Shown: positions 1 through 5,304 of the stretch, one piece after another
Numbering within the stretch: the stretch's first letter is position 1
How the letters are laid out: each line of letters begins with the position of its first letter
Assembly: GCA_002403175.1 (NCBI GenBank)
Contig: DHHG01000325.1
Location: 1 to 5,305, forward strand
DNA: 5,305 nucleotides
Reading direction: 5' to 3'
Source of the DNA: Syntrophaceae bacterium UBA4778
Lineage (GTDB): Bacteria; Desulfobacterota; Syntrophia; Syntrophales; UBA4778
Program-made: the position numbers and the translations under genes
The notes under the pieces: generated by a model
What the model saw: the letters and a program-made list of their open reading frames with translations, nothing else
What the model was told of the DNA's origin: nothing
Databases searched by the model: none

Positions 1-1
1 A

Positions 2-748
2 CGGACGGTACGTGAGTATGTCCTCTACGAGCACCGGCGTATTGACATTTCTGTGCAGGATCGTATTGAATCGGGATTTGGCTAATTCGACATTGTTTTC
101 GGCTTGAAGAAGATTCTGCTGGCCATTGGCCGTCTGAACTTCCGCTGTAAGAAGGTCATTTTTCGGGATCAGGCCCACATCGAAAAAATTCTGGGCCAAA
201 TCTCGATGAGCTTTCAACTGATCGAGGGATTGCAGGGCGACGTTTCTGATTTTTTCTGCCTTCAGCACATTGAAATATGCCACCGTAACGTCCTGCAGAA
301 TATCCTGGGTAGTCGTTACCCGATCCTGACGAGAGATATCGCTTTCAATCCGGTTTATCGAATAATTGGCACGGATCGCTCCTCCGGCAAACACAGGCTG
401 CCTGGCTTCGACGGCCCAATTGTAATTATCATGCGTTCCAACAGTAAGTTCCCCTGGAAAAGGAGGGACCACAATCCCCTTTATATAAGGGGGAGTATGC
501 AAATAGGTATAACTGTAAGAGGTACTCAGTTTCGGGAGAAACGCAGTAAAGGCCTCTTTCTTCCTGAAATCGGCAACCCGCACCCCTTCCGCCGCAGCAT
601 GAACGGATAAATTCTGTTGAAGCGCCAGTTCGATGCTTTCTTTCAGGGACATGGGCCCGCTCTGCTCCGCACCTAAATCTGCAACAGCAACAGCGATCAA
701 AACAGCAATCGAACATATGACCGAAAGGCAAAACCTGCTCCGGCTCAT
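2..748 (-). CDS. TolC-family outer-membrane efflux protein, N-terminal part (runs off left edge)
   Basis: This is the first 249 codons of an outer-membrane channel of the TolC/OEP family, which forms trimeric periplasm-spanning tunnels for type I secretion or for RND and ABC efflux pumps. Residues 1 to about 27 form a signal peptide (MSRSRF basic start, then a hydrophobic stretch ending near GAE). The mature part opens with the family's MSLKESIELALQQN helix (33-46), followed by FLPKLSTSYSY (70-80), the QPVFAGGA turn (117-124) and helical segments including FDVGLIPKNDLLTAE (189-203), the usual F..G..P..DLL pattern. The full family length is about 400-480 residues, so roughly half is missing beyond base 1. 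The ATG at 746-748 was chosen because AGGAG precedes it by five bases and the signal peptide follows at once. It lies 129 bases downstream of the tlpA-like gene on the same strand and may have its own promoter there. Membrane-fusion and pump partners are not visible; they may lie further left. Confidence in the family is high; the exported substrate is unknown. Confidence 0.9.
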   Translation of the reverse strand, partial: MSRSRFCLSVICSIAVLIAVAVADLGAEQSGPMSLKESIELALQQNLSVHAAAEGVRVADFRKKEAFTAFLPKLSTSYSYTYLHTPPYIKGIVVPPFPGELTVGTHDNYNWAVEARQPVFAGGAIRANYSINRIESDISRQDRVTTTQDILQDVTVAYFNVLKAEKIRNVALQSLDQLKAHRDLAQNFFDVGLIPKNDLLTAEVQTANGQQNLLQAENNVELAKSRFNTILHRNVNTPVLVEDILTYRP

Positions 749-852
749 CTCCACTCCTTTCGGAATTTCCGCAAATTCAGCCAGTATCTCAATATGAAAT
801 AACCTTAATCTCTTATGGATTCCATCAATCGCCGGCAGAGTACATCGGGATC

Positions 853-865
853 ATACCGTCGGTAT
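853..865. promoter_or_regulatory. perfect dyad upstream of the TolC-family gene, candidate operator
   Basis: ATACCG-T-CGGTAT is a perfect inverted repeat with 6-base arms and a one-base centre. It lies just after the stop codon of the tlpA-like gene and about 105 bases before the TolC-family start. On the minus strand its right arm overlaps TATGAT (850-855), a 5/6 match to a sigma-70 -10 box, though no convincing -35 is seen at the right distance. Dyads of this look are common as TetR-family operators for efflux genes, so a repressor site is a reasonable inference. It is too short and lacks a T-run, so it is a poor terminator. Confidence 0.4.
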
Positions 866-877
866 ATAGGGCTTCCA

Positions 878-1351
878 TCAGTGCATGAGTTTTTTTAACT
901 TATCTTCAAACGTGGGACAATTCCAGCAGACGATCTGTCCTTTTCTGTCCACGATAATCTTCGAAGGAACACCGATGACACCGTAGCTGTTTGCTACTTT
1001 TCCGTCCTTATCCAGGAGAACCGGATAATTAATCCCGCGCTTCTGGGAAAAATTTAATACCTTCGCATGGGGCTCCATGATATTGATATCGAACATGACA
1101 AGGCCCCTGTCTTTATATTGGCTATAAATAGAAATAAGCTGGGGCAATTCCGCCCTGCAACTCGGGCACCAGGTCGTCGTAAATGTCAGAAGAACAGGTT
1201 TCCCCCTGTAACTGCTAAGCTTTACATTCTGACCGGTCAAATCCTTCAATGTAAAATCGGGCGCCAGATCGCTCGCCTGATCATACCCAATTGCCGGCAG
1301 GGATAAGAAAATGAGTATCGCCAAAATTAAACTACCAATTGTTTTTTTCAT
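878..1351 (-). CDS. TlpA/ResA-family periplasmic thioredoxin-fold protein
   Basis: This 157-residue protein is a secreted or membrane-anchored thiol-disulfide oxidoreductase that would reduce disulfides in the periplasm, for example in apocytochromes c or metal-binding proteins. Residues 1 to about 22 are a signal peptide or anchor (MKKTIG, then a hydrophobic run). The AhpC/TSA-Redoxin type domain follows: APDFTLKDLTGQNVKLSSYRGK (30-51), a strand, and the catalytic motif WCPSC (61-65). The cis-proline loop is GVPS (127-130), followed by IIVDRKGQIV. The length is normal for a compact TlpA/ResA protein. An odd feature is a second CxxC, CWNC (142-145), close to the C-terminus where family members usually have no cysteines. 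The ATG is supported by AGAGG six to seven bases upstream. It lies 52 bases downstream of the CcdA-like gene on the same strand; this is the classic pairing of a membrane electron carrier with its periplasmic acceptor. Its exact client is unknown. Confidence 0.93.
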   Translation of the reverse strand: MKKTIGSLILAILIFLSLPAIGYDQASDLAPDFTLKDLTGQNVKLSSYRGKPVLLTFTTTWCPSCRAELPQLISIYSQYKDRGLVMFDINIMEPHAKVLNFSQKRGINYPVLLDKDGKVANSYGVIGVPSKIIVDRKGQIVCWNCPTFEDKLKKLMH

Positions 1352-1403
1352 ATTTACCTCTTATTAAATCCAGAAGAGTATACATAAACCCGGTCAGTCC
1401 TTT

Positions 1404-2114
1404 TCAGAGCCATAATCGTCCTGCGCCAACCAAATAATACTCCCCCACTCCCACCAGAATCCATCCGAATATTTTTTTGATCCAAACCATCCAGCCTCCA
1501 CTTTTTGGAAGACTGGCTATCAATCCTGCAAAAGTTCCCAAAATAATCATTAAGGTCCCCATGCCAAACGCAAAAACAAACAAAAGACTTGTCCCGAATA
1601 TGACATTTTGTTTGCTTGCTACGTACAGGAGAAGGATCGCCAGAACGGGCGCGGTGCAAGGACCGACAAGAACTCCAGATGTGGCGCCCAGAAAGAAACT
1701 ACCTAAAAAGCCTCCCCTTCCGGCATTTTGGATTTTCTGCATAAAGCCGGGCATCGGGAAATGAAATCCGATCATATCCAGCATGGAAAGACCGAGGAAA
1801 AGGCATATATTTCCAGCAATAAGATAAAGCCAGGGATTGGTTTGGATTTGACCGAACAATTTTCCTGACAGTGCGGCAAAACCGCCGAGAGCCGTGTACG
1901 TCAGTGCCATCCCGGCCACATAGATGATCGAAAGAGAAAAGCCCCTCAATCTGGAACGTTCATCCCGTGCACCAATGAATCCAATTATAATCGGAACTAC
2001 AGGATAAACACAAGGGGTGAAACCCACAAGCAAACCGCCGACATAAGCCGCAAGAAATGCCAGGGCATATGAGCCGTGCAAATAAAATTCCAGATTGCCG
2101 ACGAAATTTTCCAT
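1404..2114 (-). CDS. ccdA: CcdA/DsbD-family membrane thiol electron carrier
   Basis: This 236-residue inner-membrane protein should take electrons from cytoplasmic thioredoxin and pass them through an intramembrane cysteine pair to a periplasmic thioredoxin-fold partner, most likely the TlpA-like protein encoded next. It matches the membrane (beta) part of DsbD without the periplasmic alpha and gamma domains, so it is of stand-alone CcdA type. The two hallmark motifs are present: GFTPCVYPVVP (31-41, Cys35) and VGPCTAPVL (150-158, Cys153), corresponding to the redox cysteines of DsbD. About six hydrophobic segments are seen, near 16-48, 59-83, 96-116, 136-166, 172-202 and 210-232. The protein ends shortly after the last helix, which is usual for the short form. 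The ATG at 2112-2114 gives a normal N-terminus for the family; an in-frame TGA 18 bases upstream rules out a longer ATG form, and no clear Shine-Dalgarno is seen. It is the first gene of the minus-strand unit and diverges from the zinc-uptake operon. Confidence 0.92.
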   Translation of the reverse strand: MENFVGNLEFYLHGSYALAFLAAYVGGLLVGFTPCVYPVVPIIIGFIGARDERSRLRGFSLSIIYVAGMALTYTALGGFAALSGKLFGQIQTNPWLYLIAGNICLFLGLSMLDMIGFHFPMPGFMQKIQNAGRGGFLGSFFLGATSGVLVGPCTAPVLAILLLYVASKQNVIFGTSLLFVFAFGMGTLMIILGTFAGLIASLPKSGGWMVWIKKIFGWILVGVGEYYLVGAGRLWL

Positions 2115-2156
2115 GAACCACAGTACCAGTCAAAAGAATATTCATTACGGAGAACT

Positions 2157-2211
2157 GAGGCGTAACACTAAGCACCTTTGGCCTTTTCCCGGAAGAAAAA
2201 AGAATCGCCTC
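2157..2211 (-). promoter_or_regulatory. inverted repeat in the ccdA leader, possible RNA structure
   Basis: GAGGCG (2157-2162) and CGCCTC (2206-2211) are exact complements and would close a 43-base loop in the ccdA leader transcript. The loop also holds a small TTCC/GGAA dyad near 2186-2194. The long loop makes a simple hairpin weak, and no known riboswitch class was recognised. It is recorded as a possible structured leader, not an established element. Confidence 0.25.
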
Positions 2212-2237
2212 TGAATTCACCATAGGATAATGATCTC

Positions 2238-2266
2238 AATATAACTATTCAAGTAAGTAGTTTCAA
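2238..2266 (-). promoter_or_regulatory. sigma-70-type promoter for the ccdA-tlpA unit
   Basis: On the minus strand there is TTGAAA (-35, 2261-2266; 5/6 to TTGACA), a 17-base spacer, then TATATT (-10, 2238-2243; 5/6 to TATAAT). This is the best promoter match seen in the window. Transcription would start near 2231, giving a leader of about 117 bases before the ccdA ATG. GATAATGAT (plus strand 2226-2234), which equals the left half of the classic Fur box, lies at the predicted start point. Confidence 0.6.
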
Positions 2267-2271
2267 CTATT
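2243..2271. repeat. AACTA/TAGTT half-site cluster over the ccdA promoter
   Basis: Three copies of one five-base unit occur: AACTA at 2243-2247, its complement TAGTT at 2258-2262, and AACTA at 2265-2269. The last two form a dyad with a two-base centre directly over the -35 box of the ccdA promoter. The outer two copies extend to AACTATT and are exactly 22 bases apart, about two helical turns. This arrangement suits a regulator binding one face of the DNA, but the region is AT-rich and chance is possible. Confidence 0.35.
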
Positions 2272-2295
2272 TATAAAAAATTAGCATGAAAATAT

Positions 2296-2312
2296 TTGCA
2301 TCTCAGTTGCAT
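2296..2312. promoter_or_regulatory. TTGCAT direct repeats, candidate Fur/Zur operator
   Basis: TTGCAT occurs at 2296-2301 and 2307-2312, spaced 11 bases start to start, about one helical turn. Both copies sit between the divergent promoters and immediately before the Fur-family regulator gene. Repeated GCAT-type units at such spacing are plausible contacts for a dimeric metal regulator acting on its own operon. The exact operator of this protein is not known, so this is inference from position and repetition. Confidence 0.4.
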
Positions 2313-2324
2313 TTAGTCTAGATT
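2296..2324 (+). promoter_or_regulatory. candidate promoter of the zur-znuACB operon
   Basis: TTGCAT (2296-2301, weak -35, 3/6) and TAGATT (2319-2324, 4/6 to TATAAT) are separated by 17 bases. The predicted start point, about seven bases beyond the -10, falls on the ATG of the regulator at 2331. No Shine-Dalgarno precedes that ATG, so a leaderless message would explain both observations. A rival -10, TATAAA at 2272-2277, would give a leader of about 47 bases but has only a poor -35. Confidence 0.35.
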
Positions 2325-2330
2325 GTAACC

Positions 2331-2753
2331 ATGCATTGCAATGCCCTTCAGATCTTATCCGAATTTCGCCTGAGCAAAACTCCACATAGAATCTATGTCT
2401 TGGAGTTATTGATCGGCGCGGAACACCTCCTGAGTGCGGGTGAGATCGCCAATACAATGAAGGGCAGAAAAGGAATCAATAAGGTTACAATTTACCGGAT
2501 GCTCAATACGTTTAAAGATGCCGGGATCGTTCGGGAAATTATTACGGAACAGGGAATTCGACTTTATGAAATTGCCTGCCGTCACAATCCCGTGCACCCG
2601 CATTTTTATTGTGTGAAATGCGGCAAGATGGATTGCATGAATCCGTCCATATGGTCGGAATGCATAAAATCACTGAAAGACAATCCTTTCAAGGTAGAAA
2701 GTGTTTCAATTCATGTATCGGGGGTATGTGCCCAATGTTTTTCCAAAAGCTGA
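2331..2753 (+). CDS. zur: Fur-superfamily metal-responsive regulator, probably Zur
   Basis: This 140-residue DNA-binding repressor belongs to the Fur/Zur/PerR family. The N-terminal winged helix spans about 1-82, with the recognition region NKVTIYRMLNTFKDAGIV (50-67). The C-terminal metal-binding dimerisation domain has the family's HPHFYCVKCGKMDCM segment (89-103), with His89 and His91 and the structural zinc pair Cys94/Cys97. The second pair is VCAQC (Cys133/Cys136), and His128 lies before it. Length is typical. Zur rather than Fur or PerR is inferred from its place as first gene of a znuA-znuC-znuB operon; the sequence alone does not settle the metal. Its stop overlaps the start of znuA by 19 bases, so the two are probably translated together and the regulator is autoregulated. 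The ATG at 2331 has no Shine-Dalgarno and an in-frame TAG lies 12 bases upstream, so the start is well bounded although initiation is unusual. Confidence 0.92.
   Translation: MHCNALQILSEFRLSKTPHRIYVLELLIGAEHLLSAGEIANTMKGRKGINKVTIYRMLNTFKDAGIVREIITEQGIRLYEIACRHNPVHPHFYCVKCGKMDCMNPSIWSECIKSLKDNPFKVESVSIHVSGVCAQCFSKS
2334..2345. repeat. 12-base perfect palindrome at the regulator start codon
   Basis: GCATTGCAATGC reads the same on both strands. It overlaps codons 2-5 of the regulator and starts three bases after the ATG begins. It contains the same GCAT unit as the upstream TTGCAT repeats, so it may be an extra operator half-site pair or a small RNA hairpin at the start of translation. It is also constrained by the coding sequence. 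Confidence 0.35.
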
Positions 2754-3580
2754 AATGTTGTTTGTTCCTGATCGCCCTTCTTTCGGCTCCCGTCTTCAGC
2801 AACTCAGAAGCAGCCCCAGCCAAGATAAAGGTGGCTGTCAGCATTTTGCCGCAGGCTTATTTCGTGGAACGAATCGGGGCCGAGAAAGTGGATGTCCGGG
2901 TTATTATGCCGAGATATGCGGATCACGATACCTATCAGCCCACGCCCAAGCAGATGGCTGCGCTTGCCGGCTCAGATGTTTTCATCAAGATCGGCGTTTC
3001 CCATTTCCTTTTTGAACAAAAATTTGCGAAACCGATCTTCGGAAAGAATTGCCGAACCGTCAATATGTCTGATGGCGTTACCCTCCTTCCAGATGATCCC
3101 CATATCTGGCTATCGCCTCACACGGTTAGGATTTCTGCATTGAATATCTACAAGGCCCTGGCCGATCGTGATCCCTCGAATTCAGAATATTATAAGAAAA
3201 ACCTGGATAATTTCTTAAAAGATATAGACACATTGGACATGAAAATAAAACAGCTGCTTGCAAACAAAAGAGGCGCCTCCTTCATGATCTTTCACCCCGC
3301 CCTCGGATATTTTGCAGACCATTACGGATTGAAACAACTGGTAATCGAGAAAGAAGGAAAATCACCCAGCGCACTGACGCTCAAGAAATTAGCGGATGAG
3401 GCCAGAAAGAAACACATCAAGACAATTCTTATTCAGAAGGGATTCGATCACAAAAGCGCTTCGGCTTTAGCGGAAGAAATCGGCGCCAAACTGCTGGAAA
3501 TCGATCCGATGGGAAAAGACTGGCTCGACAATACCTGGGAAATAGCTGAAAAAGTAAACTGCGCTTTAGGCAATCGTTAG
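2735..3580 (+). CDS. znuA: periplasmic zinc/manganese-binding protein of an ABC importer (ZnuA/TroA type)
   Basis: This 281-residue cluster-9 (A-1) substrate-binding protein captures a divalent metal in the periplasm and delivers it to the permease. Residues 1 to about 26 are a Sec signal peptide (MFFQKLK, hydrophobic core, SNSEA); there is no lipobox after the core. All four expected metal ligands can be placed: His64 (DHDTYQPTP), His123 (DDPHIWLSPH), His187 (IFHPALGYFADHYGL) and Asp257 (EIDPMGKDW). The acidic/His-rich loop usual in zinc-specific ZnuA between the first two histidines is missing, so manganese or iron cannot be excluded. The frame is open back to 2609, but the ATG at 2735 starts the signal peptide directly and has GGGGG ten bases upstream; the ATG at 2726 is the alternative. 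It overlaps the regulator gene by 19 bases and is followed four bases later by the ATPase gene. Two cysteines remain in the mature protein (about 106 and 276). Confidence 0.92.
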   Translation: MFFQKLKCCLFLIALLSAPVFSNSEAAPAKIKVAVSILPQAYFVERIGAEKVDVRVIMPRYADHDTYQPTPKQMAALAGSDVFIKIGVSHFLFEQKFAKPIFGKNCRTVNMSDGVTLLPDDPHIWLSPHTVRISALNIYKALADRDPSNSEYYKKNLDNFLKDIDTLDMKIKQLLANKRGASFMIFHPALGYFADHYGLKQLVIEKEGKSPSALTLKKLADEARKKHIKTILIQKGFDHKSASALAEEIGAKLLEIDPMGKDWLDNTWEIAEKVNCALGNR

Positions 3581-3584
3581 GAAA

Positions 3585-4322
3585 ATGAATAAGCTGATTG
3601 AAATTAATAAGCTGTCGTTTGGCTATGCCGAAAAACCAATCCTGGAGAATGTCAATCTGGATATCTTCGAACGGGACTATCTCCTGATTCTTGGGCCTAA
3701 TGGAGGCGGAAAGACAACCCTGATAAAACTCATCATGGGAATCCTGACGCCTTGGAGCGGAAGCATTCGATTCGATAACCGAATTGATGGCAAGCTCGGC
3801 TATGTTCCGCAGTTTTCTGAATTTAACCGAAATTTTCCGATTACCGTTTTGGATATGGTTTCAACGGGTTTGATAAGTTCGACCAATTATCTGAAACGGT
3901 CCAAAAAGGAAACCCGGCACAAATGCGAAGCGATCATCAGCAGGCTGGATCTCTCAGATGTGATTCATGAAAATATAAATAATTTATCAGGGGGCCAACT
4001 TCAGAGACTTCTGATTGCGAGGGCCCTCGTTTCGGAACCGGCCGTTCTTTTCCTGGATGAACCGACGACCTCAATCGATCTGGTATCCCAGATCAATCTC
4101 CTGGATTTCATCCGGGAACTCAATCATACGACTGCTATCGTAATTGTGACGCACGATCCGACACCTTTCGCTCAAGTATACCATCACATAGCCTGCGTCA
4201 ATCGTGCCCTTTATTATCATGACCGCGGGAAATTGGATGCTCATTCTCTGGAGCAGGTTTATGGATGTCCGGTCGAATTGCTGGGACACGGAATACCCCA
4301 TATTTTTCTTCACGACCACTGA
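3585..4322 (+). CDS. znuC: ABC transporter ATPase of the zinc/manganese importer
   Basis: This 245-residue cytoplasmic ATPase powers the importer by ATP hydrolysis as a dimer bound to the permease. All core motifs are intact: Walker A GPNGGGKTT (37-45), Q-loop Gln76 (YVPQ), signature LSGGQ (134-138), Walker B VLFLDEP (154-160) with catalytic Glu159, D-loop SID (163-165) and H-loop His190 (VTHD). The C-terminal tail carries HGIPHIFLHDH, a His-containing ending typical of ATPases in the zinc/manganese subfamily. The length is normal. The start lies four bases after the znuA stop; AGGA overlaps that stop and is only two bases from the ATG, so translation is probably coupled to znuA. Assignment to the Zn/Mn family is firm from context and sequence; the metal is inferred. 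Confidence 0.95.
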   Translation: MNKLIEINKLSFGYAEKPILENVNLDIFERDYLLILGPNGGGKTTLIKLIMGILTPWSGSIRFDNRIDGKLGYVPQFSEFNRNFPITVLDMVSTGLISSTNYLKRSKKETRHKCEAIISRLDLSDVIHENINNLSGGQLQRLLIARALVSEPAVLFLDEPTTSIDLVSQINLLDFIRELNHTTAIVIVTHDPTPFAQVYHHIACVNRALYYHDRGKLDAHSLEQVYGCPVELLGHGIPHIFLHDH

Positions 4323-4365
4323 AAGATTTCGGTCTATCACAATCAACAAATTCTTGGATTGCCAA

Positions 4366-5181
4366 ATGGATTTTCTCTCTTATGATTTTATGCAAAATGC
4401 CCTGCTCGCAGGATTTTTCGCCAGTATACTCTGCGGTGTCATCGGGCCGTTTATTGTAGCGAAAAGAATGGTTTTTATCAGCGACGGCCTGAGCCATACG
4501 GCTTTCGGAGGACTGGGAATCGCATATTGGCTGGGCATCAATCCCCTGTGTGGAGCGATCAGCTTTGCCATGATTGCTGCAATCCTCATTGGTGCCTGGG
4601 AGGAGAAAAAACTTTACAGAAACGATCTCTTAATCGGCATCATCTGGGCATTAGGAATGGCCGTGGGGATCACGTTCATTTATATCACCCCCGGTTTTGC
4701 CCCGGATCTGATGAACTTTCTGTTCGGAAACATTCTAACGGTTTCCAGAATGAATATTTACCTTTTCTCCATTCTGGTACTGATTGTGACTGCCTCCGTT
4801 TTCACTCTGTTTCGGGGATTTGTTTCCATTACTCTCGATGAAGAGTATGCAAAAACCAGAAGACTTCCTGTCAAGGCGCTCAACATAGCACTGATGATTC
4901 TGATTGCACTCTCTATTGTCATGCTCATTCAGATCGTAGGGATAATCCTGGTAATCGCGTTGCTGACAATTCCTGTTGCGATCGGGAGTGAGCTTTCCAA
5001 GCATTTCAAAAACATCATCTTCATTTCCATTTTTACCGGTATGATAATTTGCATCGGAGGTCTGATTATTTCTTACAACATAGAATTTCCCTCGGGCCCA
5101 TCCATTATTCTGATCGGGGGCGCTCTGCTCGGTATTGTCAAAGGATTCAAGTGGATTTCCCGCAGACGCGCACGTTCCTGA
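4366..5181 (+). CDS. znuB: ABC-3 family metal permease of the zinc/manganese importer
   Basis: This 271-residue inner-membrane permease forms the translocation path of the importer as a dimer. It has seven to eight hydrophobic segments, at about 10-30, 42-58, 62-78, 88-108, 129-149, 172-206 (long enough for two), 217-237 and 244-260. Family landmarks are MDFLSYDFMQNALLAG at the start, FISDGLSHTAFGG (37-49), FLFGNIL (118-124), the cytoplasmic LDEEYAKTRRLPV loop (157-169) that normally contacts the ATPase, and LLTIPVAIGS (199-208). The frame is open back to 4204, inside znuC, but that extension is a shadow of znuC and the ATG at 4366 gives the normal family N-terminus. Only a weak GGA lies upstream. 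A 43-base gap separates it from znuC. It is the last gene of the operon, ending 15 bases before a convergent gene. Confidence 0.94.
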   Translation: MDFLSYDFMQNALLAGFFASILCGVIGPFIVAKRMVFISDGLSHTAFGGLGIAYWLGINPLCGAISFAMIAAILIGAWEEKKLYRNDLLIGIIWALGMAVGITFIYITPGFAPDLMNFLFGNILTVSRMNIYLFSILVLIVTASVFTLFRGFVSITLDEEYAKTRRLPVKALNIALMILIALSIVMLIQIVGIILVIALLTIPVAIGSELSKHFKNIIFISIFTGMIICIGGLIISYNIEFPSGPSIILIGGALLGIVKGFKWISRRRARS

Positions 5182-5196
5182 CTGGGAGTTCAGATT

Positions 5197-5304
5197 TTAG
5201 AACGGTGCCGGCATAAAGGTCAGAATAAAAATCACTAAAACAAACCATCCCAGAATTCGTCTTTTTTTATCCAGAGGAATCCAGTCATAAACAACCGGAG
5301 GATG
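5197..5304 (-). CDS. C-terminal end of a membrane protein, possibly a site-2 protease family member
   Basis: The last 35 codons of a minus-strand gene enter from the right edge and end in TAA at 5197-5199. The peptide has a polar part with VVYDWIPLDKKRR (residues 4-16 of the visible part), then one hydrophobic helix ending in LTFMPAPF at the very C-terminus. A Pro-rich, PLD(K/R)RR-like linker followed by a last helix and a T-F-x-P-x-P-F ending resembles the tail of some M50-type site-2 proteases, from memory of that family; no catalytic motif lies in the window, so the function is tentative. That it is coding is supported by the open frame, the basic-then-hydrophobic pattern and the tight convergent spacing with znuB. 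Confidence 0.6.
   Translation of the reverse strand, partial: HPPVVYDWIPLDKKRRILGWFVLVIFILTFMPAPF

Noticed and set aside
104..610. 168-codon plus-strand open frame
   Set aside because: It is antisense to the TolC-family gene, whose minus-strand frame has a signal peptide, a ribosome binding site and clear family motifs; the plus-strand product has none.
1960..2223. 87-codon minus-strand frame beginning in the ccdA leader and running into ccdA in another frame
   Set aside because: Its ATG has no Shine-Dalgarno, the product resembles no signal peptide or domain, and most of it overlaps the well-supported CcdA frame. A regulatory upstream ORF cannot be excluded but has no positive support.
2226..2244. 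Complete Fur box at GATAATGAT
   Set aside because: Only the left nine bases match the 19-base consensus; the right half is degenerate, so it is reported only as a half-site within a larger finding.
2609..2734. N-terminal extension of the metal-binding protein back to 2609
   Set aside because: The extra residues are an out-of-frame reading of the regulator gene and would place about 42 polar residues before the signal peptide.
4204..4365. N-terminal extension of the permease back to 4204
   Set aside because: It mostly reads the znuC coding region in another frame; the ATG at 4366 matches the normal start of ABC-3 permeases.
5182..5203. Possible terminator between znuB and the convergent gene (GTTC/GAAC arms)
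   Set aside because: The stem is only four bases with an eight-base AT-rich loop and no T-run follows; there is no convincing intrinsic terminator.
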